A stretch of 64,000 bases of DNA from Cellulomonas carbonis (GCF_014636275.1 NZ_BMEB01000004.1:310001-374000); one strand, 5' to 3'; positions 41,050 to 50,467 are shown, counted from the stretch's first letter. The notes: generated by a model from the letters alone, not told the origin. Made by a program: numbers and translations.

Positions 41050-42970
41050 GCAGTCGACGGAGTGGGGCGAGCGCAGGCGGCGCCGCGAGGCCGAGCGGCT
41101 GCGCGCGCTCGCCGAGGCGTCTGCGTCCGCACCCGTCCCGCCCGCGGACGGCTCTGCCGGCGACGCCCGAGGTGCGGCCGAGCCCGCGGCGACAGCGTCG
41201 CCCCAGGCTCCGACGCACCGGGCGGGGACACCTCAGGCCGCCCCGCCGCACCCGGCCGCGACCACGCGGCCGAGGTCGCGTCGTGAGCTGCGCAGCCGTG
41301 AGCCTGCCCCGTCCGACGTGGCACCTGGTTCGCAGCGCGAGCGCCCCGTGCCGACCGAGCCCGCCGCACGCCGCGAGCGTGACGCCGCGCCGCAGCCCGT
41401 CGTCTCGCGGCGCGCGCTCAGGGCATCCGAGCGCGGGACCGCGCCCGACGCCGACGAGCGCCCGGCGCCGAGCGTCCAGCCGCCCGCGACGACGGCCGGG
41501 ATCCGCCGGGTCACCGCCGACGGCGAGCTCACGGCCGTCGAGCGGGCCGGCGCCGCCCCGGCCGGCCCGCAGCCGTCGCGCGACCCGCGCACGTCCGCTC
41601 AGGCCCAGGCCGCGCGCGCCCAGGCGGAGCGCGAGGAGGCCGCACGCCGCTCGGTCGAGCGCGCCCACCGTGCGCAGGCGCAGCGGGTGGCCCAGGAGCG
41701 CGAGCGGCGCGCCGCCGCGCAGGAGCGCCGGCTCGTCCGCCCGACGCCGCGACCCGACGCGCCCCGGACGACCGCGGGCGGTGAGGCGCCGCGCGCCGAC
41801 CGGTCGCACGACGGTGCCGCCGCGCGGAGCGCCCCGGCGCAGGAGGCCGCGGCTCGACCGGAGCAGGGCTCCGTACCCGGTCCTCGTCCGGCCCCTCAGG
41901 CGTCCGGTCCACGAGCGGACGTGCAGCCCGCGCCCCAGGACCCCACGACGCAGGCCCCCACCGCGCAGGACCGGCCGGCGGACGCCGCCGTCGACCGTCC
42001 GGCCGCTCGGGGCGATGCGCCCGAAGCGCCCGTGCGCGTCGGGACGGCTCCCGACGGTGTCCGGTACTGGGTGCCCGACCGCCCGGGTGCCGCGCCGCCC
42101 GTCGGCAAGCCGTTCGCGGTCGTCACGCCGTCCGGGCCCGTTCGCAGCCTCCCGTCGGGACCTGCAGCACCGGCTGACGCGCCGACGCGTGCGTCCGGTG
42201 GAGCCGTGCCCGGCGCCCCGGCAGCGAGGGCCTCAGCCCCGGACGCCGCAGGAGCGGGTGCGTCACCGGCAGCGGCCTCGGCCGCGGCGAGCGCACCGGC
42301 CGCGCCGACCGCTCGGCCTGGCGGACCGGGGCCGACGCGTCCTGCGGGTGCACCGGCCACGCAGACGGCCGCACGGCAGGCGGCAGCGCGGCAGGCGACC
42401 CGGTCGCCGTCCGCGGCGTCGGCGGCGTCGGCGGCGCCCACCGGTCCGGCGGGCGCCCAGGCGGCCCGAGGGGCCGCTGCTGCAGGTTCCGGCCACGCCG
42501 CCGCCGGCCCCTTCACGCCGTCGTTCGCGAGCCCGTTCGCACCGACCGAACCGCCGCGGCCCTTCGGACCGTCCGGGTCGCCGGCAGCGCGGTCCGGGGA
42601 CGCGCCGCGCCCGGCCGCTCCCTCCCGCCCCGTCGGCCCGGCGGACGGCCGGGACGACGACCGGACCGCCGTCCTCCCGACGGCGCAGGGAGGATCGCGT
42701 CCCGCGTCGACACCCGCGGGGGCGGACCTCCCCGCGCAGGACCCCGCGCACGAGGACGACGTCGAGCGCGACGACGAGCTCGAGGGCGGGACCTACTCCT
42801 GGGTGCAGATGGGCGTGCTCGTCGTCGTCGGCTTCGTCCTGGGGATGCTCATCTACATGGTCATGGTGCAGGGTGGGGACCCGTCCGCGGCTCCCGGGGT
42901 CGCGGGCTCGGTGCACGCCGTCGCCGACGACACCGCCACCGACGACCGCACGACCGACCAAGGAGACTAG
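41042..42970 (+). CDS. Long disordered protein with one C-terminal membrane helix
   Basis: 642 residues from ATG 41042, overlapping the nadD stop by 8 nt and ending immediately before rsfS, so it is firmly inside the nadD operon. It starts with a charged [23 protein letters not shown]. Most of the rest is Ala/Pro/Arg-rich and probably disordered, with short GC-driven repeats near 42280-42440. One transmembrane helix lies at about residues 588-608 ([23 protein letters not shown]) with a short acidic tail, so the bulk is probably cytoplasmic. No family recognised. Codon-position GC and the conserved neighbours argue that it is real. Confidence 0.75.
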   Translation: MSEQSTEWGERRRRREAERLRALAEASASAPVPPADGSAGDARGAAEPAATASPQAPTHRAGTPQAAPPHPAATTRPRSRRELRSREPAPSDVAPGSQRERPVPTEPAARRERDAAPQPVVSRRALRASERGTAPDADERPAPSVQPPATTAGIRRVTADGELTAVERAGAAPAGPQPSRDPRTSAQAQAARAQAEREEAARRSVERAHRAQAQRVAQERERRAAAQERRLVRPTPRPDAPRTTAGGEAPRADRSHDGAAARSAPAQEAAARPEQGSVPGPRPAPQASGPRADVQPAPQDPTTQAPTAQDRPADAAVDRPAARGDAPEAPVRVGTAPDGVRYWVPDRPGAAPPVGKPFAVVTPSGPVRSLPSGPAAPADAPTRASGGAVPGAPAARASAPDAAGAGASPAAASAAASAPAAPTARPGGPGPTRPAGAPATQTAARQAAARQATRSPSAASAASAAPTGPAGAQAARGAAAAGSGHAAAGPFTPSFASPFAPTEPPRPFGPSGSPAARSGDAPRPAAPSRPVGPADGRDDDRTAVLPTAQGGSRPASTPAGADLPAQDPAHEDDVERDDELEGGTYSWVQMGVLVVVGFVLGMLIYMVMVQGGDPSAAPGVAGSVHAVADDTATDDRTTDQGD

Positions 42971-43366
42971 GTGCCCGCCACCGAACGAGCCCTCGACCTG
43001 GCGCACGTCGCCGCCCGTGCCGCGTCGGACCGCAAGGCGCAGGAGATCATCGCGCTCGACGTCAGCGAGCGGCTCGTCCTGACGGACGTCTTCCTCATCG
43101 CGTCGGGCACCAACGAGCGACAGGTCGGCGCGATCGTCGACGCGGTCGAGGAGGCGCTGCACGAGCGCGGGGTCAAGGCCGTCCGCCGCGAGGGCGTCCG
43201 CGAGGCCCGCTGGGCGCTGCTCGACTACGGCGACGTCGTCGTGCACGTCCAGCACGCCGACGACCGCACGTACTACGCGCTCGAGCGGCTCTGGGCCGAC
43301 TGCCCCGTCATCGAGCTGCCCGAGGACGCACGGGGCGGCGACGGGCAGGCGGAGACGCAGGAGTGA
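42971..43366 (+). CDS. rsfS: Ribosomal silencing factor RsfS
   Basis: 131 residues from GTG 42971, directly after the previous stop. Binds uL14 to block subunit joining when nutrients are scarce. Core motifs: AQEIIALDVSERLVLTDVFLIASGTNERQVGAIVDAVEEAL, then REGVREARWALLDYGDVVVHVQHADDRTYYALERLWADCPVIELP. Always found after nadD. Its stop overlaps the next gene (GTGA). Confidence 0.96.
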   Translation: MPATERALDLAHVAARAASDRKAQEIIALDVSERLVLTDVFLIASGTNERQVGAIVDAVEEALHERGVKAVRREGVREARWALLDYGDVVVHVQHADDRTYYALERLWADCPVIELPEDARGGDGQAETQE

Positions 43367-44061
43367 CCGCGGCGACCGTCGTCCTGTGGCGCCACGGCCG
43401 AACGGAGTGGAACGCCGCGCACCGCCTCCAGGGCGGCACCGATATCGCCCTCGACGACGTCGGGCGGTGGCAGGTCACCCGGGCGGCGCAGGCGCTCGCC
43501 GAGCGGCACGTGCCCGACCTCATCGTGTCGTCCGACCTCGGGCGCGCGGCCGACACCGCGCAGGCGCTCGCGGACCTGGCGGGCCTCGACGTCGTGCGCG
43601 ACGCGCGTCTGCGCGAGCGGTCCTTCGGCGAGTGGGAGGGCCTGACCGCGGACGAGATCGCCGAGCGCTGGCCGGACCAGTACCGCGCGTGGCGCGGCGG
43701 TCAGGACCCGCACCGCGCGGGTGCGGAGTCGCGCGAGGCCGTCGCCGAGCGCATGGCGCTCGCGATCGAGGAGCACGCCGGTCGCACCCCGACCGGCGGG
43801 ACGCTCGTCGTCGTCTCGCACGGCGCGGCGATCACCCTCGGTCTCGTGACGCTCCTCGGCCTGGACCCCGCGACGTGGCGCGGCCTCTTCGGGCTGCACA
43901 ACGCGCACTGGTCCGTGCTGCGCCGGTCGGCAGGGCAGGGGCGCCCGCGGTGGGCCGTCGAGTCGCACAACCGCGGGCCCTCGGTGCTCGTGGAGGACTG
44001 GGACGCGGGGCGGCCGACGGAGAGCGTGCCGAGCAGCACGGCGGACGCCCTGCGCACCTGA
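43363..44061 (+). CDS. Histidine phosphatase (phosphoglycerate-mutase-like) family protein
   Basis: 232 residues from GTG 43363, coupled to rsfS by a 4-nt overlap. The RHG motif LWRHGRTEWNAAHRLQGGTDIALDDVG carries the catalytic histidine; SSDLGRAADTAQAL and RERSFGEWEGLTADEIAERWP follow, and SHGAAITLGL has the second histidine. In actinobacteria the gene after rsfS encodes such a phosphatase, sometimes glucosyl-3-phosphoglycerate phosphatase (GpgP-like); the substrate is not fixed by the sequence. The gap to the next gene (44062-44189) holds nothing clear. Confidence 0.92.
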   Translation: MTAATVVLWRHGRTEWNAAHRLQGGTDIALDDVGRWQVTRAAQALAERHVPDLIVSSDLGRAADTAQALADLAGLDVVRDARLRERSFGEWEGLTADEIAERWPDQYRAWRGGQDPHRAGAESREAVAERMALAIEEHAGRTPTGGTLVVVSHGAAITLGLVTLLGLDPATWRGLFGLHNAHWSVLRRSAGQGRPRWAVESHNRGPSVLVEDWDAGRPTESVPSSTADALRT

Positions 44062-44189
44062 CACCACCCGGCGGGCGGCCGGCGTCCGTCAGCGTCACCG
44101 ACGTCACCGACGTCGAGGCCGTGCGGACGGCGCGACCGACGGGTGCCCGAACCGTTCCGGCGGGGACCGCGTGCGTGAGAAGGTCGGCC

Positions 44190-45590
44190 ATGCGCTACGT
44201 GGACGCGGTGCCCTCCGCATGGGCCCGCCGCGCACTCGCTGGCTCGGCGCCCCGCCCGTTCTGGTGGGACGACGCCGCGCGTCCCGAGCCGTGCCCGCGC
44301 CTGGACGGACCCACCACGGCCGACCTCGTCGTCGTCGGAGGCGGCTACCTCGGGCTGTGGACGGCGCTGCGGGCGACGGAGCGCGAGCCCGGCCGGGACG
44401 TCCTCGTGGTCGAGGGTCGACGGGTCGCCTGGGCCGCGAGCGGACGCAACGGGGGCTTCTGCTCGGCGTCGCTCACGCACGGCGAGGCCAACGGGCGGTC
44501 GCGCTTCGCCGAGGAGATGGACCTCCTGCACCGGCTCGGCCGGGAGAACCTCGACGCCATCGAGGACACGCTCGCGCGCTACGGGATCGACGCGGGCTTC
44601 GAGCGGACGGGCGAGCTCACGGTCGCCACCGAGCCGCACCAGGTCGGCGAGCTCGCCGCCGCCGCGACCGCCCGTGACGTGCTCCTGGACGGCGCGCAGG
44701 TCCGGGCGCGGGTCGAGACGCCGATGGCGCTCGCGGGCCTGTGGTCGCCCGACACCGCGCTGGTCCACCCCACGCGGCTCGCGTGGGGCCTGCGCCGGGC
44801 GTGCCTCGACCGGGGCGTGCGGATCGTCGAACGGACGCCCGCCCGCGAGGTGCGGCACGACGGCACGGGCGTCGTGGTCCGCACCGACGGCGGCGACGTG
44901 CGGGCCCGGCACGCGGCGCTCGCGACCAACGCCTTCCCGCCCCTGCTGCGACGCGTGCGCGCGTTCGTGGTGCCGGTCCACGACCACGCGCTCATGACCC
45001 GGCCCCTGACGCCGGCCGAGCGCCGCGCGATCGGGTGGGCGGGGCGCGAGGGGCTCGCCGACGCGGGCAACCAGTTCCACTACGCACGCCTCACCGACGA
45101 CGACCGCGTGCTGTGGGGCGGGTACGACGCGCTGTACTACCCCGGCGGCCGGATCCGCCCGGAGCACGAGCACAACGACGCGACCTACGAGCGGCTCGCC
45201 GAGCACTTCCGCATGACCTTCCCCCAGCTCGAGGACGTCGCGTTCACGCACCGCTGGGGCGGGCTGATCGACACGTGCTCGCGCTTCATGCCGTTCTTCG
45301 GCACGGCGCACGCAGGCCGCGTGGGGTACGCCGCGGGGTTCACGGGGCTGGGGGTCGCGTCGACCCGGTTCGCGGCCGACGTCGTGCTGGACCTGCTCGC
45401 GGGGGAGGAGACGGAGAGGACCGCGCTGCGCATGGTCCGCTCCCTGCCCGTGCCGTTCCCGCCGGAGCCGCTCGCGACGCCGGCGATCGGTCTGACCCGG
45501 TGGTCGATCGCGCGCGCCGACCGTGACGGCGGCCGCCGCAACGCGTGGCTACGCCTGCTCGACGCGGTGGGGGCCGGTTTCGACTCGTGA
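44190..45590 (+). CDS. FAD-dependent amine/amino-acid oxidoreductase (DAO family)
   Basis: 466 residues from ATG 44190, with a GAGAAGG ribosome site. The FAD-binding motif is VVVGGGYLGLWTALRATER at about residues 49-67; GRNGGFCSASLTHGEANGRSRFAEEMDLLHRLG is typical of the gamma-glutamylputrescine oxidase (PuuB)/YurR-like subgroup. The C-terminal HRWGGLIDTCSRFMPFFG and YAAGFTGLGVASTRFAADVVLDLL complete the fold. Substrate unknown. It is the last core gene before the tRNA and island. Confidence 0.88.
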   Translation: MRYVDAVPSAWARRALAGSAPRPFWWDDAARPEPCPRLDGPTTADLVVVGGGYLGLWTALRATEREPGRDVLVVEGRRVAWAASGRNGGFCSASLTHGEANGRSRFAEEMDLLHRLGRENLDAIEDTLARYGIDAGFERTGELTVATEPHQVGELAAAATARDVLLDGAQVRARVETPMALAGLWSPDTALVHPTRLAWGLRRACLDRGVRIVERTPAREVRHDGTGVVVRTDGGDVRARHAALATNAFPPLLRRVRAFVVPVHDHALMTRPLTPAERRAIGWAGREGLADAGNQFHYARLTDDDRVLWGGYDALYYPGGRIRPEHEHNDATYERLAEHFRMTFPQLEDVAFTHRWGGLIDTCSRFMPFFGTAHAGRVGYAAGFTGLGVASTRFAADVVLDLLAGEETERTALRMVRSLPVPFPPEPLATPAIGLTRWSIARADRDGGRRNAWLRLLDAVGAGFDS

Positions 45591-45621
45591 CGACCCCCAC
45601 ATCGGGGACGCCGCTCACGGA

Positions 45622-45652
45622 TTGGCCTTGGCCCGGGGTCGGACAGTAGAGT
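45622..45652 (+). promoter_or_regulatory. Probable tRNA-Ala promoter
   Basis: TTGGCC at 45622-45627 and TAGAGT at 45647-45652, 19 bp apart, end 22 bp before the tRNA. A second TTGGCC at 45628-45633 is too close to use. Confidence 0.45.
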
Positions 45653-45674
45653 GCAGCGTGCCCTCCGGGGCAGC

Positions 45675-45747
45675 GGGGCTGTGGCGCAGCTGGTAGCGCA
45701 CCTGCATGGCATGCAGGGGGTCAGGGGTTCGAGTCCCCTCAGCTCCA
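45675..45747 (+). tRNA. tRNA-Ala (anticodon GGC)
   Basis: A 73-nt cloverleaf: acceptor GGGGCTG pairs with CAGCTCC (one G-U), the anticodon arm CCTGC-ATGGCAT-GCAGG gives GGC, the T arm is GGGGTTCGAGTCCCC, and the discriminator base is A. The CCA end is not encoded. The adjoining integrase suggests its 3' end is the attachment site of the island. Confidence 0.95.
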
Positions 45748-45762
45748 CCCGTCTTCGCTGGT

Positions 45763-45810
45763 CAGAGGCCACGTCGGGATCCTGAGAACAGGAGCCGGAC
45801 GTGGCCTCTG
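45763..45810. terminator. Long hairpin between tRNA-Ala and the integrase module
   Basis: Outer arms CAGAGGCCACGTC (45763-45775) and GACGTGGCCTCTG (45798-45810) pair perfectly; inside, TCCTG-AGAA-CAGGA forms the apical stem. It can terminate the tRNA transcript in either direction or be part of the attachment region. AT-richer sequence (ACATTTAATGGACACTTTT) follows at once. Confidence 0.7.
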
Positions 45811-45908
45811 GACATTTAATGGACACTTTTCGCCCGCGCATCGACGCCGCGGGCCTTCACCTCGGGTCGCCTCGTCGAGGTTGGGCCGCGAACGCCCCAC
45901 CTGCTGGC

Positions 45909-46139
45909 ATGGATACCGATGTGACGTCGACCACGTCGACGACGATGACCCTGGCCGAGCTCGCCGCGCACCTGTCGGTCACCCCGCAGGCGCTGTACGA
46001 CCTGCGCTCCAAGGGCCGCGGCCCCCGCGGCTTCCGGGTCGGGCGCCAGCTGCGCTTCCGCCCTGCGGAGGTCGAGGCGTGGATCGCCGGTCTGGAGGCC
46101 GCCGACGGCGTCCGCCACCGCCGGCGCGCGGGCACGTGA
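45909..46139 (+). CDS. Excisionase-like helix-turn-helix protein
   Basis: 76 residues from ATG 45909 (MDTDVTSTTSTTMTLAELAAHLSVTPQALYDLRSKGRGPRGFRVGRQLRFRPAEVEAWI), the MerR-like winged helix used by excisionases and AlpA-type proteins. The start is uncertain; in-frame ATG 45819 would add 30 residues. Its last codons overlap the integrase start (GTGA), so recombination-direction protein and integrase are coupled. Confidence 0.85.
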   Translation: MDTDVTSTTSTTMTLAELAAHLSVTPQALYDLRSKGRGPRGFRVGRQLRFRPAEVEAWIAGLEAADGVRHRRRAGT

Positions 46140-47407
46140 CCCGCGGGCGCCCCCGCACCGCGATCGGCACCTTCGGCGAGATCGCCGTGACCGACCTCGG
46201 CGGGAGCTACCGCGCCCTGGCCCGGTACCGGGACCTGGACGGGCGTCTGCGCAAGGTGACCGCCGTGGGGTCCAGCCCGCGGGCGGCTCAGGCCCGATTG
46301 AAGGAACGCCTGCGGCAGCGGCCCGGATACGGCAGCGGGGGAGTCCTCGATGCCGGCAGCGGATTCGGTGAGCTGTGCGAGCTGTGGCTGGCGGACCTGG
46401 CGCTGCGGGACATCTCCGAGGGCACCAAGGCCAACTACCGTGACGACCTGCGCCTGCACGTGCGCCCGGCGTTCGAGGCCTACACCCTGGGGGAGATCAC
46501 CACCGGGCGCGTGGAGTGGTTCCTCAAGCAGCAGGCCGCCATCTCGTACTCTCGCGCCAAGCACCTGCGCACCCTGCTGAACCAGATGTTCGGTTTCGCG
46601 CTGCGGCACGACGGGATCGGGCGCAACCCGGTCGAGGGCACCTCACCCCTGGCCCGCCCCAAGCACCAGGTGCACGCGCTGACCCTTGAGCAGGTCCATG
46701 CGTTGCGGGCGGCCGCCGCGGAATGGCGCACCGGACCGGGTATCAAGGGGCCACAACCGGACGGGAAGGTCCGGGACATCTGCGAGGTGCTGCTCGGGAC
46801 CTCGCTGCGCCCGGGCGAGGCACTCGCGCTGCGCCCGTGCGACGTCGCCGAGACCCCCAGCGGCATGGTCATCCACGTCCGAGGGACCGTCGTGCGCCGC
46901 GCCGGGACGGCCGACTACCGCCAGGATCATCCCAAGACCCACGCGTCGAACCGTCGCCTGGCCGTGCCCGAGTTCGCCGCCGAGGTCTTGCGGCGGCGCA
47001 TGGCCCGAATGGGCCCAGACGAGCGGGAGACGACGATCTTCCACAACCGCCACGGCGGTGTCATCGCGCTGCACAACCTGCGCCGCACGTTTCGGGACTT
47101 CGTGGTCGACGCTGGGCTGGACGGTCTGGGCATCACCCCGCGGTGGTACCGGCGCACCGGCGCGACCGTCATCGCCCGGGGCGTAGGCCTTGATGCGGCG
47201 GCGGCCTTCCTCGGGCACACGAGCACCGCCGTCACCGAGGGGCACTACGTCGCGGTCGACGAGACGGTCGACACCGGACCGGCGCGGGCGCTGGAGCTCA
47301 CGCTGCGGCCCATCGACCCAGACCCCCGACTGCTCATCGCACCCGCGAGCGCCCAGGAGGAAGACCTGCTCGCACGTGTCGACGCGGAGCAGGCAGCCGA
47401 ACCGTAG
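46136..47407 (+). CDS. int: Tyrosine-type site-specific integrase
   Basis: 423 residues from GTG 46136. N-terminal arm-binding region, then a SAM-like core-binding domain (FGELCELWLADLALRDISEGTKANYRDDLRLHVRPAFEAYTLGEIT), then the catalytic domain. Catalytic set visible: Arg225 (TSLRPGEALAL), His313 and Arg316 (HNLRRTF), His361 (FLGHTSTA), and the nucleophile Tyr371 (EGHYVAVDE). All are present, so the enzyme looks functional. It presumably recombines at the 3' end of the adjoining tRNA-Ala gene. The 181 nt after it show no gene. Confidence 0.94.
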   Translation: MTRGRPRTAIGTFGEIAVTDLGGSYRALARYRDLDGRLRKVTAVGSSPRAAQARLKERLRQRPGYGSGGVLDAGSGFGELCELWLADLALRDISEGTKANYRDDLRLHVRPAFEAYTLGEITTGRVEWFLKQQAAISYSRAKHLRTLLNQMFGFALRHDGIGRNPVEGTSPLARPKHQVHALTLEQVHALRAAAAEWRTGPGIKGPQPDGKVRDICEVLLGTSLRPGEALALRPCDVAETPSGMVIHVRGTVVRRAGTADYRQDHPKTHASNRRLAVPEFAAEVLRRRMARMGPDERETTIFHNRHGGVIALHNLRRTFRDFVVDAGLDGLGITPRWYRRTGATVIARGVGLDAAAAFLGHTSTAVTEGHYVAVDETVDTGPARALELTLRPIDPDPRLLIAPASAQEEDLLARVDAEQAAEP

Positions 47408-47588
47408 ACGAGGCGTGTGCTGCGGAGACCAGCCGATTGGCGAGGCCCTGTTGACGCGCACCGATGGACGGCGCGCTTCGCGCGCGCACAGGGTCACTTC
47501 GGTGTCCGGGACCGGAGTGGTGCCCGGGGAGGTCCGTCGGTGAGCGCCCGTGCAGGTCGAGCGGGGCGGGCCGAGCAGCGCGAACCAT

Positions 47589-48937
47589 TCACGACCGCCG
47601 CCGCGCATGCAGGATCAGCGGCCTCTTGCCCAGGGGTGTACGCGGGATTCGTCGACGATCCGTGCGGTGACGGGGACTCGCGCGCCCGACCTCGTGAGCG
47701 CGACCTCAAGTGCGCGTCGTGCTCCGTCGAGGTCGAGCGGGGAGCTCGCCGGCACCAGGAGCAGGTCGATCGCGTCGTGGTCATCGACGACTGCCAGGCG
47801 GACGCCGTCCAACGCGGCATGCACGACGTTGGGGTGCACGATCACGCGACCCGTCGGTCCGGGGAGGTCGAGCACATCCTCCTCGCGGCCTCGATGCCCT
47901 CGAGCACCCGGAACGGCAAGCCCGCACGCGCAGCCGTCCCGTGACAGCCGCACGCGGTCGGAGATCTCGTAGCGGATCAGCGGCACAGTCCTGGAGAAGA
48001 GCACCGTGACCCAGCAGGCGGGCGCCTACCGTCCCCGGCTCGACCGGACGGTACTCGTCGTCGACCGGCTCGACGACCACGAGGTCCTCATACAGGTGCT
48101 TGCGCCCGAGGCGGCACGGTGACGCGATCCCTGCAGTCTCCGTGGCTGCGTACACGTCGTTCGGCGCGATCCCAGGCGTCAGTCATGTCGCGGGCTGCGG
48201 CCGCGGCAAGGACCTCGGAGGCGCACATCACGGCCTCTGGGGAGATGCGCAGGCGCCCCGCGAGCTGCTCTCGGGCGAGCGGACGCAGAGCCGACGCGTA
48301 CCCGACCAGCACCCGGGGGGCGAACGCCTCGATGGCTGCGCGCTGGTCTGCCAGCGGAGCGGAGGCATCGAGTCGCAGCGACCGGACCGTCCGCGATCGC
48401 AGCGACGCGCCGACCACAGCACTCTGGTGCGTCGGGACCACAGAGCTGACGATTGCCGTCCGGAGTGGATGGAGCAGGCCTGCCTGCACACCCGCCCAGT
48501 GCGTGGCGCGTGCGTACGACGCCAGCACCGTGGCCCACTCGGCGCGGTCCCACGCGAAGACCGCCCGTCGGCCGGTGGTTCCGGCGGTTGCGGCGGTCCA
48601 CCAGCGGCCCTCGAGCGGGCGTCCCGGGTCGCCAGCGGATTCGCGCAGTGTGCGTAAAGTGCGCCTCGACGTCCGCCAGCGTGAGGCTACCCGTGGTCAG
48701 TGCGTCGTCGTACCGGGCGACGAGCGCCCCCTTGGTCAGCGGCGGCAGGCCGGTGAGCGGAGCGTCGTCGAGACCGGCGTGCAGGTCCCGGTAGAGCGCT
48801 GAGTGCTTCATCGTGTGGGCGCGGAGGCCGGCAACGGCGCACGCCTGGTAACCCCTGAGTCGCGGCGTGGTCCAGGCGTCGTGCCGGGCGAGGACGCGAC
48901 GCCGACGAAGCACCCGTGCGAGCAGGTCGACGTCCAT
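47589..48937 (-). pseudogene. Frameshifted adenylate-forming enzyme (PaaK/CapK-like)
   Basis: Starts at ATG 48937 with a GAAGGAG ribosome site, 20 nt after lgt. Frame 1 reads MDVDLLARVLRRRRVLARHDAWTTP as far as about 48660. A second frame continues with TLRTLRESAGDPG and the P-loop-like TAATAGTTGRRAVFAWD through RISPEAVMCASEVL. Further shifts follow near 48160 (to DVYAATETAGIASPC), near 48005 (to VTVLFSRTVPLIRYEISDRV), a compensating pair near 47920, and one near 47640 before TPLGKRPLILHARRRS. Joined, it matches the phenylacetate-CoA-ligase superfamily. At least four one-base indels make it a decayed gene. The original substrate is unknown. Confidence 0.75.
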
Positions 48938-48956
48938 GGCGGGGCTCCTTCGCCCC

Positions 48957-49745
48957 TCAGCGAGCCGGTTCTGCGGCACGCTCGGTCGTCGTGCGGCTTC
49001 GGGGTTCGGGCAGCGAACCCTCGCGCCCTGCTGTGCGCGTCACCAGGAACACCCCGATGACGACGCTGATCAGGGACCACAGCTGGGGCTGAGTGAGGCC
49101 CAGCGCGACGGGCTCGTTGATCCGAAGCAGCTCGACCAAGAAACGGGCGACCCCGCTCAGCACGAGGTACGTGCCGAACAAGGCCGGCGGGCCGAGACGG
49201 CGTGCCAGCCGCCACAGGACGACAGCGATCATCCCCGCGGCGATCGCCTCGTAGAGCGGGGTGGGGTGCACCGGCACGTCGGTCGCGACGACTCCGTTCG
49301 GGAAAGCCATTCCCCAGGGCAACGAAGTCGGCCGCCCGTACGTGCCGTCGCCGGAGAACAGGCAGCCGAGCCGACCGATGCCGTACGCGACGGCGAGCGG
49401 CACTGACGCCAGTCCTGCAACCAGCCCGACGGGGAGTGCGTGCCTGCGGATGATGACTAGTGCGGCGACGACGCCGCCGATCAAGCCGCCGAACCAGGTG
49501 AACCCCATCCCGCCGAGATCGTGCATCGTCACTGCGGGGAACTGCTCGAGGAGGTAGTAGATCTTCGCCCCCGCGAAGCCCCAGACTGTCGCCCAAAAAA
49601 CGAGGGCGTGCGCCGACTCGCTGGCAAGCCCGTGGCGTCGGAACGCCCGCCCGAGCAGCCAGGCTGCGACCAACGCAGCGAGGGCCTTGCTGAGCCCGTA
49701 GGTCTGGATGTCGATCCCCAGGACCGAGAAGAGGACGGGCTGCAT
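48957..49745 (-). CDS. lgt: Prolipoprotein diacylglyceryl transferase (island copy)
   Basis: 262 residues from ATG 49745. Integral membrane enzyme that attaches diacylglycerol to lipobox cysteines. Family motifs: IQTYGLSKALAALVAAWLLG, GGMGFTWFGGLIGGVV, the signature AYGIGRLGCLFSGDGTYG, PVHPTPLYEAIAAG, and GVARFLVELLRINEP. Seven hydrophobic segments. It is intact while the gene behind it is broken. A CopR-like box lies 102 bp upstream. Island Lgt copies are often carried with metal-resistance lipoproteins, here perhaps the amino-acid binding protein at 57,794. Confidence 0.93.
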   Translation of the reverse strand: MQPVLFSVLGIDIQTYGLSKALAALVAAWLLGRAFRRHGLASESAHALVFWATVWGFAGAKIYYLLEQFPAVTMHDLGGMGFTWFGGLIGGVVAALVIIRRHALPVGLVAGLASVPLAVAYGIGRLGCLFSGDGTYGRPTSLPWGMAFPNGVVATDVPVHPTPLYEAIAAGMIAVVLWRLARRLGPPALFGTYLVLSGVARFLVELLRINEPVALGLTQPQLWSLISVVIGVFLVTRTAGREGSLPEPRSRTTTERAAEPAR

Positions 49746-49846
49746 GGCTCACCTGACGTCGGATTGAAGAGCACGGAGTGCCCGGGCCCGGAGTGGGCAC
49801 CGCCGCCAGCCTTGCCGCTCGGGGTCAAGGAAGACCGTGGGCTCCA

Positions 49847-49866
49847 TCAAGGTTCGCTGAAGGTCC
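49847..49866 (+). promoter_or_regulatory. CopR-like box A (lgt promoter)
   Basis: TCAAGGTTC-GC-TGAAGGTCC, an 11-bp direct repeat, 102 bp upstream of lgt and reading against it. The surrounding 49746-50137 has no convincing gene. Confidence 0.65.
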
Positions 49867-49873
49867 AGGTCAG

Positions 49874-49905
49874 CCCGCCATGCGGCGGCGTTCGCGCATG
49901 GCGGG
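49874..49905. other. Hairpin in the gap before the IS remnant
   Basis: CCCGCCATGCG (49874-49884) pairs perfectly with CGCATGGCGGG (49895-49905) around a 10-nt loop. It may be a transcription stop or the leftover of an insertion-sequence end; nothing decides between them. Confidence 0.5.
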
Positions 49906-50137
49906 ATACCCGGCCGCGCTGGTGAGTCACGTCATCGTCAATGCCGAGGAAGCGACGGAGCTCACGGGCGAGCAACGCCCGCCCGCGCACGCAGCGTGTC
50001 ACTTGTCGCCGTGAGCATGCCGCGCACCGATCGAGGTCCGTAGGAAGGTCCTGTCAGTCAGAACCTTCGGCCAGCCGCGGCGGGCTTGCTCGACCTAGGT
50101 TCGCAGGCCCGAGCTGCGTCCCGGATCGCGGTGTAGC

Positions 50138-50320
50138 GCCCGTGACTTTCTCGTCGAAGCCGTGCTGGCCGAGCAGCACGACGAGTCGGCCGAGGGACGC
50201 CGTTACCTCGCTCTCGACGTCCTGCACTGCGCCCGCCTGAACCTGGTCACGACCGCCGACCCCGGAGAGGCCAACCAGCCCTTCGCCCTCACGACCTGGG
50301 CAGCAACGGTTCGCACCTAA
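50138..50320 (+). pseudogene. C-terminal remnant of an IS256-family transposase
   Basis: The frame reading ARDFLVEAVLAEQHDE then SAEGRRYLALDVLHCARLN and ending at TAA 50320 matches the tail of actinobacterial IS256 (mutator) transposases, whose last part typically reads GAVLVEQHDEWAEGRRYL. Nothing upstream in this frame resembles the rest of the enzyme, so only the last 60 residues survive. It marks a past insertion or deletion between lgt and DUF3105. Confidence 0.55.
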
Positions 50321-50447
50321 GCGCTGCATCGCGTCCAGGGACTTGACCGCTGCTGCCTCCGGGCAGGCGCTCGTGGCCAAGGTGGGCAGAGGCGCCGAGC
50401 GAGGAGCACGGACCTCGGTGGGCGTGTTGACACCGCCCTCGGCACCA

Positions 50448-50467
50448 TAGAGATCTGATGAAGGTTC
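50448..50467 (+). promoter_or_regulatory. CopR-like box B (first DUF3105 promoter)
   Basis: TAGAGATCT-GA-TGAAGGTTC; the second half is canonical, the first degenerate. It ends 94 bp before the GTG at 50561 and reads towards it. Confidence 0.55.

Noticed and set aside
50054..50380. 108-codon minus frame in the lgt-DUF3105 gap
   Set aside because: It is opposite the recognisable IS256 tail and has no motif of its own.
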